Part shown: positions 1-11,480 of the stretch, one piece after another
How positions within the stretch are numbered: the first letter of the stretch is position 1
Layout of the letters: each line of letters begins with the position of its first letter
Source: Macrotis lagotis
Lineage: Eukaryota; Chordata; Mammalia; Peramelemorphia; Peramelidae
Direction: 5' to 3'
Assembly (NCBI RefSeq): GCF_037893015.1
Contig: NC_133658.1
Location: 138,939,539 to 139,003,538, forward strand
Length of the DNA stretch: 64,000 nucleotides
Notes under the pieces: generated by a model
What the model saw: the letters and a program-made list of their open reading frames with translations, nothing else
Databases searched by the model: none
What the model was told of the DNA's origin: nothing
Made by a program: the position numbers and the translations under genes

Positions 1-104
1 CAAATCCGGCCTCAGACACTTAATAATTATCTAGCTGCGTGGCCTTGGGCAAGCCACTTAACCCTACTGCCTTGCACAAAACTAAAAAAAAAAAAATAAT
101 AATA
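1..104 (+). mobile_element. WSINE1-type tRNA-derived SINE, cut by window edge
   Basis: The window opens inside the core of the SINE (cagacacttaataattatc, then the gtggccttgggcaagccac box) and runs to an A-rich tail ending near 104. The tRNA-like head lies outside the window. It matches the other WSINE1-type copies here in order and spacing. Confidence 0.85.
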
Positions 105-109
105 AGTCA

Positions 110-255
110 ATGAACCTCTGGACAGGATCTCTGAAAACCTAAGTTCAGATCCCAGTTCTGATATTTACCTAGTTGTGTGGCCTCTTGCTTTTCTAAGCCT
201 CAGTTTCCCTATCTGTAAAAAAGTTTTTACAATATGATCTTCAAAGTTCCTTGCA
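110..255 (+). mobile_element. MIR-class SINE fragment
   Basis: Old SINE core in the sense orientation: a 'gttcagatccc' box, then 'acctagttgtgtggcc' and 'cctcagtttccctatctgtaaaa', the usual MIR order. Divergent, with no clear tail or duplication. Confidence 0.65.
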
Positions 256-284
256 ATGCTAACATTGTGTTTCATTAACATTCT

Positions 285-480
285 ATTACTTATTACATTC
301 CACCATAACATTATATCCTATATTTATAGCTATAGTATATTCCATTACTAAACATTCTACTATTTATGAATAGTATTTATAGTATAGTATTTATGAATAG
401 TATATATATATAGTGTTTATATATAGTATATATAATATGTATAGTATTTATGAATAGAATATTCTACTCTATCATATTCA
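285..480. repeat. AT-rich low-complexity tract
   Basis: Degenerate repeats of a 'tagtatttatgaa'-like unit mixed with TATA runs. Almost free of G and C. No coding or RNA feature seen. Confidence 0.8.
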
Positions 481-604
481 TGTTATATTCTTTGACAACA
501 TGTTATTATGCACTGTTAGACCCTAGGTAGACCACTTGGTACCACTGAATATCAGAGTTGGAAAAACTTTAAAGGTCATCTAATCCAATCTGTCATTGAA
601 GCAG

Positions 605-1096
605 TAATTGCATCTGTTGTTTGGCCTTTGTTTTTTAAGAGAACAAATGACACCACAGTGATGTCTTAAATCACTCATGAATTTAAGTAAGGTTGAGTTG
701 CACAAAGTCATAAGCCTCACTCTCTCTCTCTTCCAGAGTCATCAAAGTCCAGTGGCAAGACAAAGGTCAGGATACCTAGCAATGCTCTGAGATGCAACGG
801 TTGATCTTGATGTTTTCAATATCTGACCAAGTTCTAAGTTGTCCACAACACCTGCTTTGGTCAACTTTGTGACCATTGGAACAAATTGTTGTCATCTACT
901 TATTATTTCACATGCTTGGGGTGGGCATCCTCTAATTACTCGTGAGTTTGAAACCTGTTGGTTACCCTCCACCTCATTTAGCCCATCTACCAAAATGGTT
1001 TTCCCAAGCTATGATCACTGTTCATGCTAGAGCTTCTTATTGGGTGAGAGTTGGGTGTAAGAGTTGGGTGAGAAGTGGACTTCAAAGGTGGATCAG
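605..1096. mobile_element. Old unclassified interspersed repeat
   Basis: Text such as 'cttccagagtcatcaaagtccagtggcaag' (here divided by decay) and 'cacatgcttggggtgggcat' recalls a long marsupial interspersed repeat, and its left end resembles the SINE type at 30060, 39265 and 48645. It is interrupted at 1097 by a WSINE1 and appears to continue for a short way after 1260. Family name not assigned. Confidence 0.45.
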
Positions 1097-1250
1097 GTCA
1101 GCTAGGTGGTGCAGTGGATAGAACGCTGGCCCTGGAGTCAGGAGTACCTGGGTTCAAATCTGGTCTCAGACACTTAATAATTACCTAGCTGTGTGGCCTT
1201 GAGCAAACCACTTAACCCCGTTTGCCTTGAAAAGACCTTTAAAAAAAAAA
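1097..1250 (+). mobile_element. WSINE1-type SINE with perfect TSD
   Basis: Full-length: head with tcagctaggtggtgcagtgg, B-box-like gggttcaaatc, core, then an A-rich tail. A perfect 13-bp direct repeat, aaaggtggatcag, flanks it at 1084-1096 and 1248-1260, as expected for L1-style target-primed insertion. Inserted into the older repeat at 605. Confidence 0.92.
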
Positions 1251-1299
1251 GGTGGATCAGCAGCCTAGAGATACTAGTCCTTCCTGAACATCCCAAATA

Positions 1300-1694
1300 A
1301 TTCCACCTATTCAATTCCTGACAAATAGTTATCCAGCTTTAATGAGGAACTCATACCTCTGAAGACATCCCATTTTATTATAGGGGCAATTCTATGTTAA
1401 CCATTAAGGGTATCTTTCCTCACTGAGAAAATGAAGATGATGTTTTTACTAAAGGTAGTCAAGTATGAAGCACTATAGAAGTGTGAGCTAATATTACTCT
1501 GATTCTATTACAATTGGTTATATTTTCAAAGTCTGAGCAGGGTAATATGAACTTCAGATGAAAAAAGAAAAGGAATTATAAATTAGAAACTTTTATACTT
1601 CAACTCCCTATATAGTAGAGCTTTCATATATTCCAGAGTGTAATACTCATCAGAAAGTGTAATACTCATCAGAATGCAATACTCACTCATCATA
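1300..1694. other. No recognised feature
   Basis: AT-rich unique sequence. The only structure seen is a short imperfect tandem at about 1640-1685 built from 'gtaatactcatcagaa'. Open frames here are short and have no recognisable motifs. Confidence 0.6.
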
Positions 1695-1930
1695 TCATAG
1701 AAAGCGACCATGAAGAAAGGAATATCTAGGTTCAAATCACGATATAAGCATTTTCTAGTTATATGTCTCTGGACTTTCTGAGTCTCAGTTTCTTCATTCA
1801 TAAAACAAAAATAATAATGGCACCTACCTTATAGGGTTGTTGTGAGGATCAAATGAGAAAATGTAGTTAAAGAACTTTCCCAGCCTTCATGTATTATAGA
1901 AATGTTAACTAATATTATTATTTAAAGTTA
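1695..1930 (+). mobile_element. MIR-class SINE
   Basis: Long sense MIR: 'aggttcaaatc', 'gtctcagtttcttcattca', then the 3' portion 'cttatagggttgttgtgagg' and the ending near 1930 with 'atgttaactaatattatta'. Confidence 0.75.
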
Positions 1931-2189
1931 ATGAAGCAATTTTGGCCAATTCCCTCTTAATTCCTTTCTTTGTTAAAACTTTCTAAAGAAATTTCATTTC
2001 TTTTTTTCAAACTGAACAAGCTTCAAATCTGCCTAGTGTGTGAGATTTGCCAAAGCTGTTAGACTTTTCTATTTTAACATTATTTTATTTTGGTCTGGAC
2101 CTGTGTTTTTTCCAATGTAGGTTGCTCCCAGCTCAGGAATTCCTTCCAATAATTCAGATTCCCAATTCCTCTAAAATCTACATTCAAAG

Positions 2190-2515
2190 ACTATAGAGTT
2201 CAATTTGAAAGAGATCTTAGAAAGTCATCTATTCCAGCCCTCATTTTGAAGATGAGTACACTGAGTCTTACAAAGGTCAGGCTATTTGTCCAAGGTCACA
2301 CAGATAACAAATGGCAGAGGTAGAAACTGAATGTTGGTTCTTTTGAATTCAAATTAGTTGTTCTTTTCATTATTCTCATGTTCTTGTTGCCTAGGGAAGC
2401 AAAAAAGCCAAGTACCTTGCCCAGGGCCAAACAACTAGTATGTATTACAGAAACCTAGAAGTTGCTGAATGATTCCATGCTGCTCTTATAACCATTAGGT
2501 AATGCTGCCTCATAC
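2190..2515 (-). mobile_element. MIR-class SINE fragments
   Basis: Antisense MIR text: 'gatcttagaaagtcatct', 'aagatgagtacactgagtc' and 'ccaaggtcacacagataac' up to about 2390. A second antisense piece containing 'ccttgcccagggccaaacaa' follows to 2515. Confidence 0.65.
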
Positions 2516-2724
2516 TTTCATGTGATATATAATTATACTTTTATATAATACTTGATGTTATAGTTCCTTCTCTTGTCTTGTCTTCCCTGTTAAATTGAAA
2601 AAGCTAAAAAAGGCATAGACAAGCCTATAAATGTGTGATCCATAGAACATTCAGCACAGTGCCCTTGATCTGGAAGTTGTTTAGATATTTGTTGAATGAT
2701 TGCAAGATTGAATAAATAGTTTCA
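2516..2724. other. Mostly unique, L2-like tail at right
   Basis: AT-rich sequence with no gene. About 2640-2715 resembles an L2 3' end (cattcagcacagtgcccttg, then gatatttgttgaatga). Confidence 0.4.
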
Positions 2725-2920
2725 TGGGATTTAGAGCTTCAAGGGACCTTTAGAGATCATCTATCTCATTCTTCTCATTTTACAAATAAGGAATCTGAGA
2801 CTTGGAGAGATTAACTAACGTTCAAAATCACACAGATATTCATTGGAAGAGCCAGGATTCAAACACATGTCCAAAGATTCCAAATCCATTATTTTCCAAT
2901 ACAACCTCTCCTCCAAATTT
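2725..2920 (-). mobile_element. MIR-class SINE, antisense
   Basis: Shows 'tagagcttcaagggacctt', 'cattttacaaataaggaatc', 'aaatcacacagatattc' and 'agccaggattcaaacac' in the order of a reverse-oriented MIR. Confidence 0.75.
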
Positions 2921-2935
2921 GGGATCTTTTGGGGA

Positions 2936-2966
2936 TGTGTATGTATGAATGTATGTATGTGTGTGG
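2936..2966. repeat. (TATG)n/(TG)n microsatellite
   Basis: Short imperfect run of tatg and tg units. Confidence 0.8.
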
Positions 2967-2989
2967 GTTGTGTGTTTTTTATTACAATG

Positions 2990-4480
2990 ATGATTCTATT
3001 TCAATTGAATTTGTAAGGAGGCTGCGGGTTTTATTTTCCCAACGTGAATCACTGATGATCTAACAAATTAATTACCCATCCATCCTGCCTTACCAAGTGA
3101 GGTCATGAGAGAACTGATGGGATCAGCTGACCTCCTCTAGATGGTAGTGTCAGGGCTCCCATTTGAGGACTGAAGTTCAATGCCAAAATTGCCAGTTTAG
3201 GTTAGAATCAGCCTTAAATGTATCTTATTATACGGAGAGGCACACAAATGCAATATGTCATCTTTAATGGTTCAGAACAAAGCCTAAAAAAATAGTGTCC
3301 CAGCACAGATGAATTTTATAACCTTTGATATATGGCTTTCATTATTAACAATAATTTCTGTAACTGCATCCAAATTCGGGAAGACACCCGATGAATATTA
3401 ATTTTAGTTTTGATTTATTTTCTGTGCCTTGCAACTCCCTCTAGGGCGGACCGCATTCCCAGAGTCCCTAGTGCCCCAAGATCTGACGTCCTGCCTCTCC
3501 CGTGAAATTCTCCTCGTTCCAGGAACCGACCAGCTTAGCCTCAGCAAATGCTGCTCTCTGGATTTTGCTGTTCTGTGTCAAAAAAAAAAAATGGGGAAAT
3601 GAAGGACTTTTTTTCTCCCTTTCCATTGGGTTCCCCCCCTCCTTGGTATTTTACCAAGACTCATGCCCCTCCCTTTTGCCCCCACCCCTTTGTCATTACA
3701 CTAAAATCTAATTGCAAGACAACTCTCTTCACCTAAGTCATCAACAAAGCCCAATTATTTCTAATGCATGCAGAAAGCAAAAAGAGGGAAAAAAAGAAAA
3801 AAGCAAACAATACAAAGGCATGCAGTAACCTAAGCCTTTTTCACAGTCAGGCTTCAAGTTCACATGTGAATTTATGCCAGTTTTGACATTAGCCGAAAAA
3901 ATTAACAGTTCTCAAAAATGAAACTCTCACAAAAGGGGTTTTGTGTTTCAAGCAGAATAAATTATAGTGTGATGTTATTAAAACACTTAGTTGTTAAGTT
4001 GCCAAGAAAATCCAGTATATTCACACAGACTCGAGGACCTGTCTCCATGCAAAGTAATTAAATTAGATTTATGGGCTGCATTACATCAGTGTTTGATAGT
4101 TCATTTTTCCTTTCTTCATATTTTGTCCTGCTTTATTAGAGCATGTGACAGATGGTAAAAATAGTGTGAAGTTTCTTGGCCTTGTGCTAAATCCCCTTTC
4201 GCTAGTATATCTCTCTTCTGTCAGTTCTCCCCAGCGATGATAAATTAACCTCTCTCTTTGTATCCCAAGTGTGGCAGCAAAGCTCTCTTTGACACAGTAC
4301 TATCACTTTATCTTAATCTGTGCTGTTCGAGGAGAGAGGGAGATGATGCAATCGCTACCCGGAGTTTAAAGAGAAGATTTATTGTGTCAGAAAAGGGGAG
4401 GATGATTAATATAATATGCATCATTATATTTTTCATTTTGTCTCATTTGTCGACTTTTCCTCTTTGGATGTGAGAGGTTA
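2990..4480. promoter_or_regulatory. Candidate conserved non-coding block A
   Basis: About 1.5 kb free of recognisable SINE or LINE text, in a window where most other intervals hold repeats. It holds several homeodomain-type AT cores (aacaaattaattaccc near 3062; aagtaattaaattag near 4055), a few CpGs near 3370-3500, and mixed composition without simple repeats. Open frames in it lack protein-like features. An enhancer role is inferred from repeat depletion and motif content only; no target gene can be named. Confidence 0.4.
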
Positions 4481-4804
4481 GGTTCATCCCCAGGGAGGGC
4501 TACTCTCTTCTCTGCCTCTCTGGCTCCTAGGGTGTGGTGTTCAGTGGACTGGGGCCCACTCTTAGGCAGTGGGGAACTGGGATGGGGGGGGCCCCAGTTG
4601 GTGATGTCCCTTACCCAACCTCCTCCTCTGGGCCATGGGCCCCATCAGGGGTGGAGGAGAAGTATTTCAGCTCCTTCCCTTTTCCAGAGAGAGTCTGAGG
4701 TCAAAGTGGGAAGGAAAAAGGCATGTTATAAAACCCCTTAGGAAAGAAGTATGAGTTGTGCCCCCATGGAAAACTGGAGGTTGTTGGAAGTGGGGTCTAG
4801 ATTG
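4481..4804. other. GC-richer unique sequence
   Basis: More GC than its surroundings, with a G8 run at about 4585. No splice-bounded open frame or known motif recognised. It may be the flank of block A. Confidence 0.4.
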
Positions 4805-5010
4805 CAGCCCATTTTTGTTGTCATTCAATCAAGTGGAATTTATTATCAAAAATACTAGACTAGTATGGCATTTTCTTCTCCAGCTCATTTTATAGGTGAG
4901 AAAACTGAGGCATAAAGGATGAAGTGACTTGCCTAGGGTCACACAGCTAATAAATATCTGAGGCCACATTTGAACTCAGGTCTTCCTGACTCCAGATTGA
5001 TGAAAAAGTT
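4805..5010 (-). mobile_element. RTE-tailed tRNA SINE, antisense
   Basis: Reverse-oriented SINE: 'ttcttctccagctcatttta', 'aaaactgaggcataaagg', 'cctagggtcacacagctaa' and 'gaactcaggtcttcctgact'. The RTE-type tail at its left (ttgttgtcattca) is heavily decayed. Confidence 0.65.
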
Positions 5011-5054
5011 GAAACTCAGAAAAAAGACAGGCATAAGCTCACAAAACTGGTGAG

Positions 5055-5325
5055 TGGTACTATCCCCAGTCACTAGCACAGCCCATGTCTGGTGCTTAAT
5101 AAATTATTCATTAATGAATGAAAGAATGAAGCCACCATTTGAACCCAAGAGATTCTGCTCCTCCCAGTTAGTACTACCACAATAGAGGTCATCTAGTTTA
5201 ATACCATAATTTTATAGATGAGGAAACTGGGGTTTGACAAGGGAAATTACTTACCCAAGGTCATACAGCTTATATGAGTGGGTTAGAGTTATGACTCAAG
5301 CCACCAGAATCCATCCTGCTAACAC
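5055..5325 (-). mobile_element. MIR/L2-tail fragments
   Basis: A short 'ggtgcttaataaattattc' L2/MIR tail is followed by antisense MIR text (tagatgaggaaactgggg, cccaaggtcatacagct) to about 5325. Confidence 0.6.
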
Positions 5326-5664
5326 CATCCTGGTGTATCTAATGCTCTTTGAACACAGAAATTTAGTGTTTCACTTACTACGAATTTTGAAAGGAGAAAT
5401 TGGACACATTATAAATACTAACTCATTCAGACCACTAGGGCAAGATATGCTGAAACTGTGCCTTGTGAAAACTGATACAGATGCAACTTATTTTACCCAA
5501 TGGCTTTTGTACTGAAATGGGAATAATGAGTTTAAAGTTTCCCAGTACAAACATTAGCTGGCCTCACTTCGCTTTCCTAACCTTATTTTGCGCCAGTCCC
5601 TAACATGATGTTCAAAAATCTTGGGTCACCATGGTTCCTAGTATTACCAGTTCAATTATACCCC
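5326..5664. other. No recognised feature
   Basis: Unique sequence. The open frame across 5234-5515 begins inside the MIR and has no recognisable domain, so it is not called as a gene. Confidence 0.6.
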
Positions 5665-6180
5665 AAATTATTATGCTCAACAAACATTTATTAAGTGCTC
5701 ACTATATAAATAAAGCAAAAATATGGTCTCTTCCCCACTCAAAGAAACTGACCTTCTAATGAGAGAGACACCATGTTAGCAGTCTCATACATGAAAGAGG
5801 TCATCCCAGACAGAAGATCCTGGGGCAAGAAAAGTCTCTTGCAGATGTAGGATTTGAACTGAGGTATGAAGAAATTCAGGGGAGCCAGGAAGCAAGGATG
5901 AGGAGGGGGAGCTTTCCAGGCAGGAGGAACAGTCAATGCAAAAGTATTAAGTTGGGAGATAGAGTATCAAATGTGAAGAATGGTAGAGAGCTCAATTTCT
6001 CTGGACCATAGAATGGGTAGAGGGGAATTAGGTGTAAAACATCTAGAAAGGTAGGAATGGGCCTGATTATGAGGGATTTTAAAAGACAAACAGGTTTTAT
6101 ATTTTATTCTGGAGGTCATTGGAAGCCACTGAAGTTTGAGATGGGAAGTGATATGGCCATTAAGAAAGTCATTTTGGACA
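5665..6180 (-). mobile_element. L2 LINE 3' region, antisense
   Basis: Reads as the complement of an L2 3' UTR and ORF2 end: 'acatttattaagtgctcact', 'ttctaatgagagagacacc', 'gagctttccaggcaggagg', then 'gattatgagggattttaaaa' and 'gtcattggaagccactgaag'. Coding capacity is lost. Confidence 0.75.
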
Positions 6181-6534
6181 GATGTCTATGTTGATCATCC
6201 CTCTCATATGTGTTTAGTTTTACTATCCAATTGAGAGGCTACAAAGACAAAACAAAAAGTTATCCCTAAATTCAGAAAACTTAAATTCTACTATCATAAC
6301 AGTTTAGAGAAGCAAATACTAGAATTGAATCATTAAAGATCACCTATTCTCATCCTCTCATGTTATAAGGTACCTGTTACAGGATACCTCTACCCTCACC
6401 ACAGATTCCCTCATACAAAGCTAACTCAAGAAGAACCTACTCTTTGGGTTTCTATCTATTCAAGACCATAATTCATGAGCCCCTATCAATAGATTTACCT
6501 TTAACAATAAAGCAGTGGATGAAATTAGCCTGAC

Positions 6535-6674
6535 ACCAATCAATAACTAAATATTTATTAAGCACCTACTTGTGTTAGACACCATGACAAAAGCTGGGGA
6601 TAAAATAAAGGTAATTTAAAGGCCTCAAGGAGCTCTAACAATCTAACATACAAACAACTATGTACAGGTTATTA

Positions 6675-6726
<52 letters not shown>

Positions 6727-7264
6727 ATTAACAAAATAAAGTAGAAGTAAGAAGAATTGGGGAAAGCTTCCTGTAGAAGCTTTTAGGATTTTAGCTGGGA
6801 CTTGATGAAAGTTAGGGAAGTCAGGAGGGAAAGGTGAGAAGAGAGAATTTTGGACAGGAGGACCAACTTTGAAAAAATTTGGAGCAGAGAAATAGAGTAT
6901 GTCCTTCCAGGAACTCCTAGAAGAGAATAAATGGTAAGTTATAAGACTGGAAATATGGGGGGTCAGGGGTATTTGAATGCAAAATAGGGGATTTTTTACT
7001 TAATCCTGGAGATGATAGGAAGTCATAGGAGTTTATTAAACAAGTATGAGATGTACCATCCTTTGCCCCAAAAATTTACAGACTTGTGCTTTAGGAAAAT
7101 TGTTTTGATGACTGAGTGGAGGATAGATTGGAATAGAGAGAGACTTGTAGCAGGAAGATCAACCAACAGGCTATTTCAATATTCCATATTTGGGGAAATG
7201 AGAGCCTACACCAGGGTTCTGGCAATATTAATGCAGAGAAAGGGAATATTCAAAAGATGATTCA
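6535..7264 (-). mobile_element. L2 LINE, antisense, part 1
   Basis: Complement of L2, from the 3' tail (tatttattaagcacctactt) into ORF2 (gctttaggaaaattgttttg; ctgagtggaggatagattgg). A (TA)n tract interrupts it at 6678-6720. It continues beyond the WSINE1 at 7265. Frameshifted and non-functional. Confidence 0.8.
6678..6720. repeat. (TA)n microsatellite
   Basis: About 21 TA dinucleotides without interruption, embedded in the L2 relic. Confidence 0.95.
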
Positions 7265-7420
7265 GGGCATCTAGGTGGTAAAGTGGATAAAGCACCGGCC
7301 CTAGAGTCAGGAGAAGTACCTGAGTACAGATTGGGCCTCTGACACTTAATTACCTAGCTGTGTGGCCTTGGGCAAGCCACTTAACCACATTTGCCTTGCA
7401 AAAAAAAAAAAACTTAAAAA
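7265..7420 (+). mobile_element. WSINE1-type SINE
   Basis: Head gcatctaggtggtaaagtgg, core and A-rich tail all present. Flanked by aaagatgat plus a partly matching extension at about 7253 and 7421, a probable TSD. It splits the antisense L2. Confidence 0.9.
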
Positions 7421-8110
7421 AAAGATGATCCAAAGGTAAAATGAAAAAGTTTTGACAACAGATTGGATATGTTGGTCAGAGAAAGGGGGCAGGAATGATG
7501 GAGGAGTTGGAAAAAGAGAATGAGGAGTCAAAGATAATATAATACTGAGGTTTTGCATTTAGGAAACTTGGAGGATGGTAATACCCTCAACAATAATATA
7601 GAAATTCAGAAGTAAGGAGCATTTAGAGGGGAAAAATAATAATTTCAGGTTTGGAAATGTTGAGTTTAAGATGTCTATGGAACTTCCAATTTGAGATGTC
7701 CAACAGGTAGCTGGAGATGTGAAGACAGAGGTCAAAAGGGAATTTTAGGGCTGGAGAAGTAGATTTGAGAATCATCCGTACTTGAATCCATGAAAGCTGA
7801 GGAGAGCAAATGAACTAGTACAATAAAAGAAGAGGGCCCAGGACAGAGCCCTATGTGATATACATGGTTCATAGGAATGATCTGAATGAAAATACAGCAA
7901 AGGAATGATATTATAGGTCGGAGGAGAAGAGAAGAGAATGGTGTCATGAAAAACTAAAATCAAAAGAGTATCAAGGAGAAGAGGGGGATCAACAGAGTAG
8001 AGAGCTTTAGAAGAATGAAGATTGAGAAAAAAGACATTTGATTTAGCAATTAAGACATCACTGTTAACTTTCTAGATGGAATGCTTTGAGTTTGAATGAT
8101 GAAGTTAAAA
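7421..8110 (-). mobile_element. L2 LINE ORF2 (reverse transcriptase) relic, antisense, part 2
   Basis: Read on the minus strand, the 7947-7732 part keeps recognisable reverse-transcriptase text of the L2/CR1 type: a decayed G-x-x-x-GP-x-x-F stretch and, downstream, a degenerate YADD-box neighbourhood reading STDDSQIYFSSP. The flanking text (ggacagagccctatgtgat; tttgatttagcaattaagac) fits the same ORF2. Stops and frameshifts make it non-coding. Confidence 0.75.
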
Positions 8111-9359
8111 TGAAATAGCATGATCAGAACAGTAGCAATAAAGCATTCCCCATATAAATCTGGAGCATATTCACTCATAAATATAATCACAATCAATGGG
8201 AAGAAAAGACACATGTAGAGAACAAAAAATCACTTAGAAAGATATATGCAGGAAAGACATGGGACCAAGGTGCACATACATAAGGAGCACCAGGGACCAA
8301 GGTGCCCTCATGGAGAGACTCACACCTCTAATATTAGGCTGCTTACATCATCATCAGTGGGATCTCTCCCTTGATTATCTTGCATGTCATATGAATTTTG
8401 CCATACATTTATCTTTCTGTTAGCTACTCAGACTCTCTCCTGGATGCATAGTCTTTGCCTAGTATTTTCAGATTTGCTCTGTGCTGATCTCACATGACTA
8501 TCAAGGCTCTGAGTCCATTGTCCCTACAGATGGTCATCAGGTGTAGCTCTACCGAAAATGAAGGCGAAGAATTCTTTGCTTTTAGGTTCTGGCTTCACCT
8601 GGAGTCCTTGAACTGACTGCTATCTCTTCCTCATAGTAGAGTGGGTTCTATCACTGCACTTCAGACTCATCCTGATACAATTTTTTATATAAAACTTTGA
8701 GATATCTAAGTTACTAAATCGGGGGGGAAACTTTCACAGCTTTTTCTTCTGTTTTTCCTATCATAAAGTCTAACTCTTTCTCCAAGTTTTAAATAGAATA
8801 GGTATATCCTCTATAGAAGTAGATTCTTTGCCCCTAGGCAGCAATTTCTGGGAAATCAGAATCACCCAATCTAACTACCACACTTGGGCTTAATTCTATA
8901 TTTTAAATATTTCCTAGTCACTAATAATTCCTTTGCTATCAGAAACTTCTCTCTAGCATAAGGTCAAAAATCTATGTAAAGCCCCAATTTAATTCTACAT
9001 GCTAAACTACTTTGGTTAGTATCTATTTATTTAATTGTTTTCCAAATTACCAAAGGCTCCCAAAATCTGGGGTTTACAATCTTCTCAGTTTCAAAATTCT
9101 CACTCTATCATGATGATAAATTGGAAGGATAGAGGCATTGAAATAACACTATGTCCAGCAGTCTCGCTGATGTCTAGCCAAATTCTTGGCTTTTCATGTG
9201 TATCTGTTCTAAGAAATTCCTTCCAAGTTTTGATCTTACCCTACATACAGAAAAAGGAACCAAGAGAGGTTTAAAAAAAAGTTTTCCAAAGCTAGTAAAT
9301 AGCAGAGCCAGGAATGACAGAACTTGAAAATAAGACCACTAACAATGGACAAAAGCATT
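8111..9359. other. No recognised feature
   Basis: About 1.25 kb of mixed unique sequence. A short 'gggaccaaggtgc' duplication occurs at about 8250-8290. Scattered open frames (for example 9035-9274) lack domain features. Age-decayed repeats cannot be excluded. Confidence 0.5.
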
Positions 9360-9510
9360 AATTTCATATAAGGGTCCTGGACAGGTCATCTAGTCCAATT
9401 CCTTATTTTTATAGATGAGGAAAGAGGCCCAAAGAAATATTATGACTGAACCAGGTGACTAATGACAGAGCAAAACCTAAAATCTAACTCTCCTAAGTCC
9501 TGGCCCAGAA
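9360..9510 (-). mobile_element. MIR-class SINE, antisense
   Basis: 'ggtcatctagtccaattcc', 'tatagatgaggaaagaggcc' and 'gacagagcaaaacctaaaat' follow the reverse MIR order. Confidence 0.7.
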
Positions 9511-9779
9511 AATTTTTACCATATCTTTTAGCTTTAGGAATCTGTTTGGTGTATCATTGGATTTCTCAAATGACATGGTACCTGCTACAGTTCAATTTGG
9601 GGCTATGGTGGAAGGATGAACCAAGAACCCACCAAACCTACCCCAACCAGATGGGCTCAGATGCCTCTTTGAGACTTTCTTATGGGATCAAACTTAAATA
9701 GAAGCAAAGGTCACTGAACTATACATAAGCATCCCTATGTGCTGCCTGTTGACTTAGAAAACCACATGTTAACACTATC
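9511..9779. other. No recognised feature
   Basis: Unique sequence. The open frame at 9462-9701 begins within MIR text and has no recognisable domain. Confidence 0.5.
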
Positions 9780-9915
9780 TATGTTCTATTATACTTTTAT
9801 TTATTTTGCTAAATATTTCCCATTATATTTAGTCTGATTCAGGTTGCACTGGGGAATGTTATTGGTTGCCTTCAGGCAGAATATTTGATAACACTGTTCC
9901 TAAGGATCACGATTT
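9780..9915. mobile_element. Possible DNA-transposon relic
   Basis: 'tttgctaaatatttcccatt', then 'gattcaggttgcactggg', and a tail 'tttgataacactgttcctaa' recall a degraded non-autonomous repeat common in marsupials, possibly hAT-type. The class is inferred from memory of such repeats, not shown by terminal inverted repeats. Confidence 0.35.
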
Positions 9916-9962
9916 AAAATTGAGAACTAAAACCATACAACCCACAGGTTTCCTTTTATCTT

Positions 9963-10018
9963 CCTTTTGGGGTTTTTTTGTTTGATTGGTTGGTTTGGTT
10001 TGATTTGGTTTGGTTTTT
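9963..10018. repeat. (GGTTT)n low-complexity tract
   Basis: Imperfect ggttt/gattt repeats. Confidence 0.85.
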
Positions 10019-10074
10019 CTAGGTGAAAAATTGTAAAACAACAGGTAGATAAAGTTCATCTATTCCTAGATTTG

Positions 10075-10650
10075 AAGGTTAGTTCAGGCTTCCCACTTTC
10101 TCAAATATACAACCTACCATTCCTGCTTCCACATTTTCATTCATTTCATGCTGTTTCCCTTGCCTGGAATTTCCTCCCTTCTCACTGGTTCATTTAAATT
10201 TTCCCTTCACAATTCTTCCTCATATCTCACTAACTCCATAAAAGTAAAACCTAACTTGAATCAAAAGATTTAGAGCTGGAAGAGATCATAGAGACCACTT
10301 AGTCCATTTCTATAATTTTACAGATGAGGAAACTGAGGTAACCTTGCCCAAGGTCACACATGCAATATGTCAAAGGTTCAAGAAGGTCCTCCAGAATCAG
10401 TGTTCTTTCTACCATTCCACAGTTTCCTCTCTGCCATAACTAAGAAATCTATTTCTTCTACAATACTTCTAGACTAAGTTACTCAAAGCAACATTTATAT
10501 ATTTATTCTTGTGTTGTCATATGTCATTTGGTCCATGCAGGTATAGGCTACCTCCAAGAAATTGTGAGCCTCTTGAGGGCAGCAACAGACTTTTCATTGT
10601 TTCCAAAGGACCTAATGTATTGTTGGTCATAGGTGACATAGAGTCTAGAA
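10075..10650 (+). mobile_element. L2 LINE 3' end, split by an antisense MIR
   Basis: Sense L2 text at 10075-10260 (cccttgcctggaatttcctc) resumes at 10480-10650 (gtgagcctcttgagggcagc). Between them, 10265-10440 is an antisense MIR (tttagagctggaagagatca; acagatgaggaaactgagg; cccaaggtcacacatgc). Confidence 0.7.
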
Positions 10651-11095
10651 CTGAATTTAGAGTGAAAACCTATGTCCAGATCCAGATCAGATACTTACTG
10701 GCTCATGACATGGGTGAATCCCCTCCACCTGTCTTAGTTTTCTGTTTTGTAAGATAAAAAAAAAATGGAGCAAATGGGTAGTTCAGTGGATAGAGCACCA
10801 GGTATGGAATCAGAAAGTCTCATCTTCCTGAGTTCAGATCTGGCCTTAGGCACTTACTATGTCATTTAATCCTGTTTGCCTCAGTTCTCTCATCTATAAA
10901 ATGAGCTGGATAAGGAAATGGCAAACTGCTACAATTTCTTTGCCGAGGAATTCCCAAATAGGGTCACAAAGAGTCAGACACAACTAAAAACAACAACACC
11001 TTTTGGATTTGCTGTGAGGATAAAAGGAGATGATATTTGTAAAATACTTTGTAAACCTTAAAGTAAAACGTAAATGCTTGCTATTAGTTTAATGA
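10630..11095 (+). mobile_element. MIR-class SINE split by an RTE-tailed SINE
   Basis: A sense MIR runs from about 10630 to 10764 and its 3' part (gatttgctgtgaggataaaa; aaatgcttgctattag) resumes at about 10999. The intervening SINE is listed separately. The nesting shows the MIR is older. Confidence 0.7.
10765..10998 (+). mobile_element. RTE-tailed tRNA SINE
   Basis: tRNA-like head (gttcagtggatagagcacc; gagttcagatctgg), middle (aaaatgagctggataaggaa; tttgccgaggaattcccaa), and a tail with 'gggtcacaaagagtcagaca' followed by 'caactaaaaacaacaac'. That tail resembles the 3' end of RTE/BovB LINEs, which presumably mobilised it. Confidence 0.85.
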
Positions 11096-11229
11096 ATACA
11101 TGCATCATAGATTTGGATTGAACTAGAACAATAAAAGGGATTGATATATGAAGAGAGGAAGACATAGCCCAAACTCACTTAAATGTTGCTTCAAATCTTC
11201 ATGGAGGGTTATGAGCTCTAAATAATAAT

Positions 11230-11480
11230 GTCTAGCATTTGTGTAGAGGGTTTTATACACCTCGACTTCATCTTGCCCTCAAAATGTCTCTACAAAGTAA
11301 AACTATAGATATCATCTATGTTTTACAGATGGGGAAATTGAGACCTTGAGATGTGATTATATATCTACTAAGTGTTCTGGGTGGAGGATGGGGGGAAATT
11401 GGGTTACACAATAAGCAAGTGTTATAGAGAGGATTGGAAGCCAGATTTCATCTGAGTCATTCTACTGAACCACATACATT
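11230..11480 (-). mobile_element. MIR-class SINE, antisense
   Basis: 'gtagagggttttatacacc', 'tttacagatggggaaattga' and weak flanking text fit a decayed reverse MIR. Confidence 0.55.
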
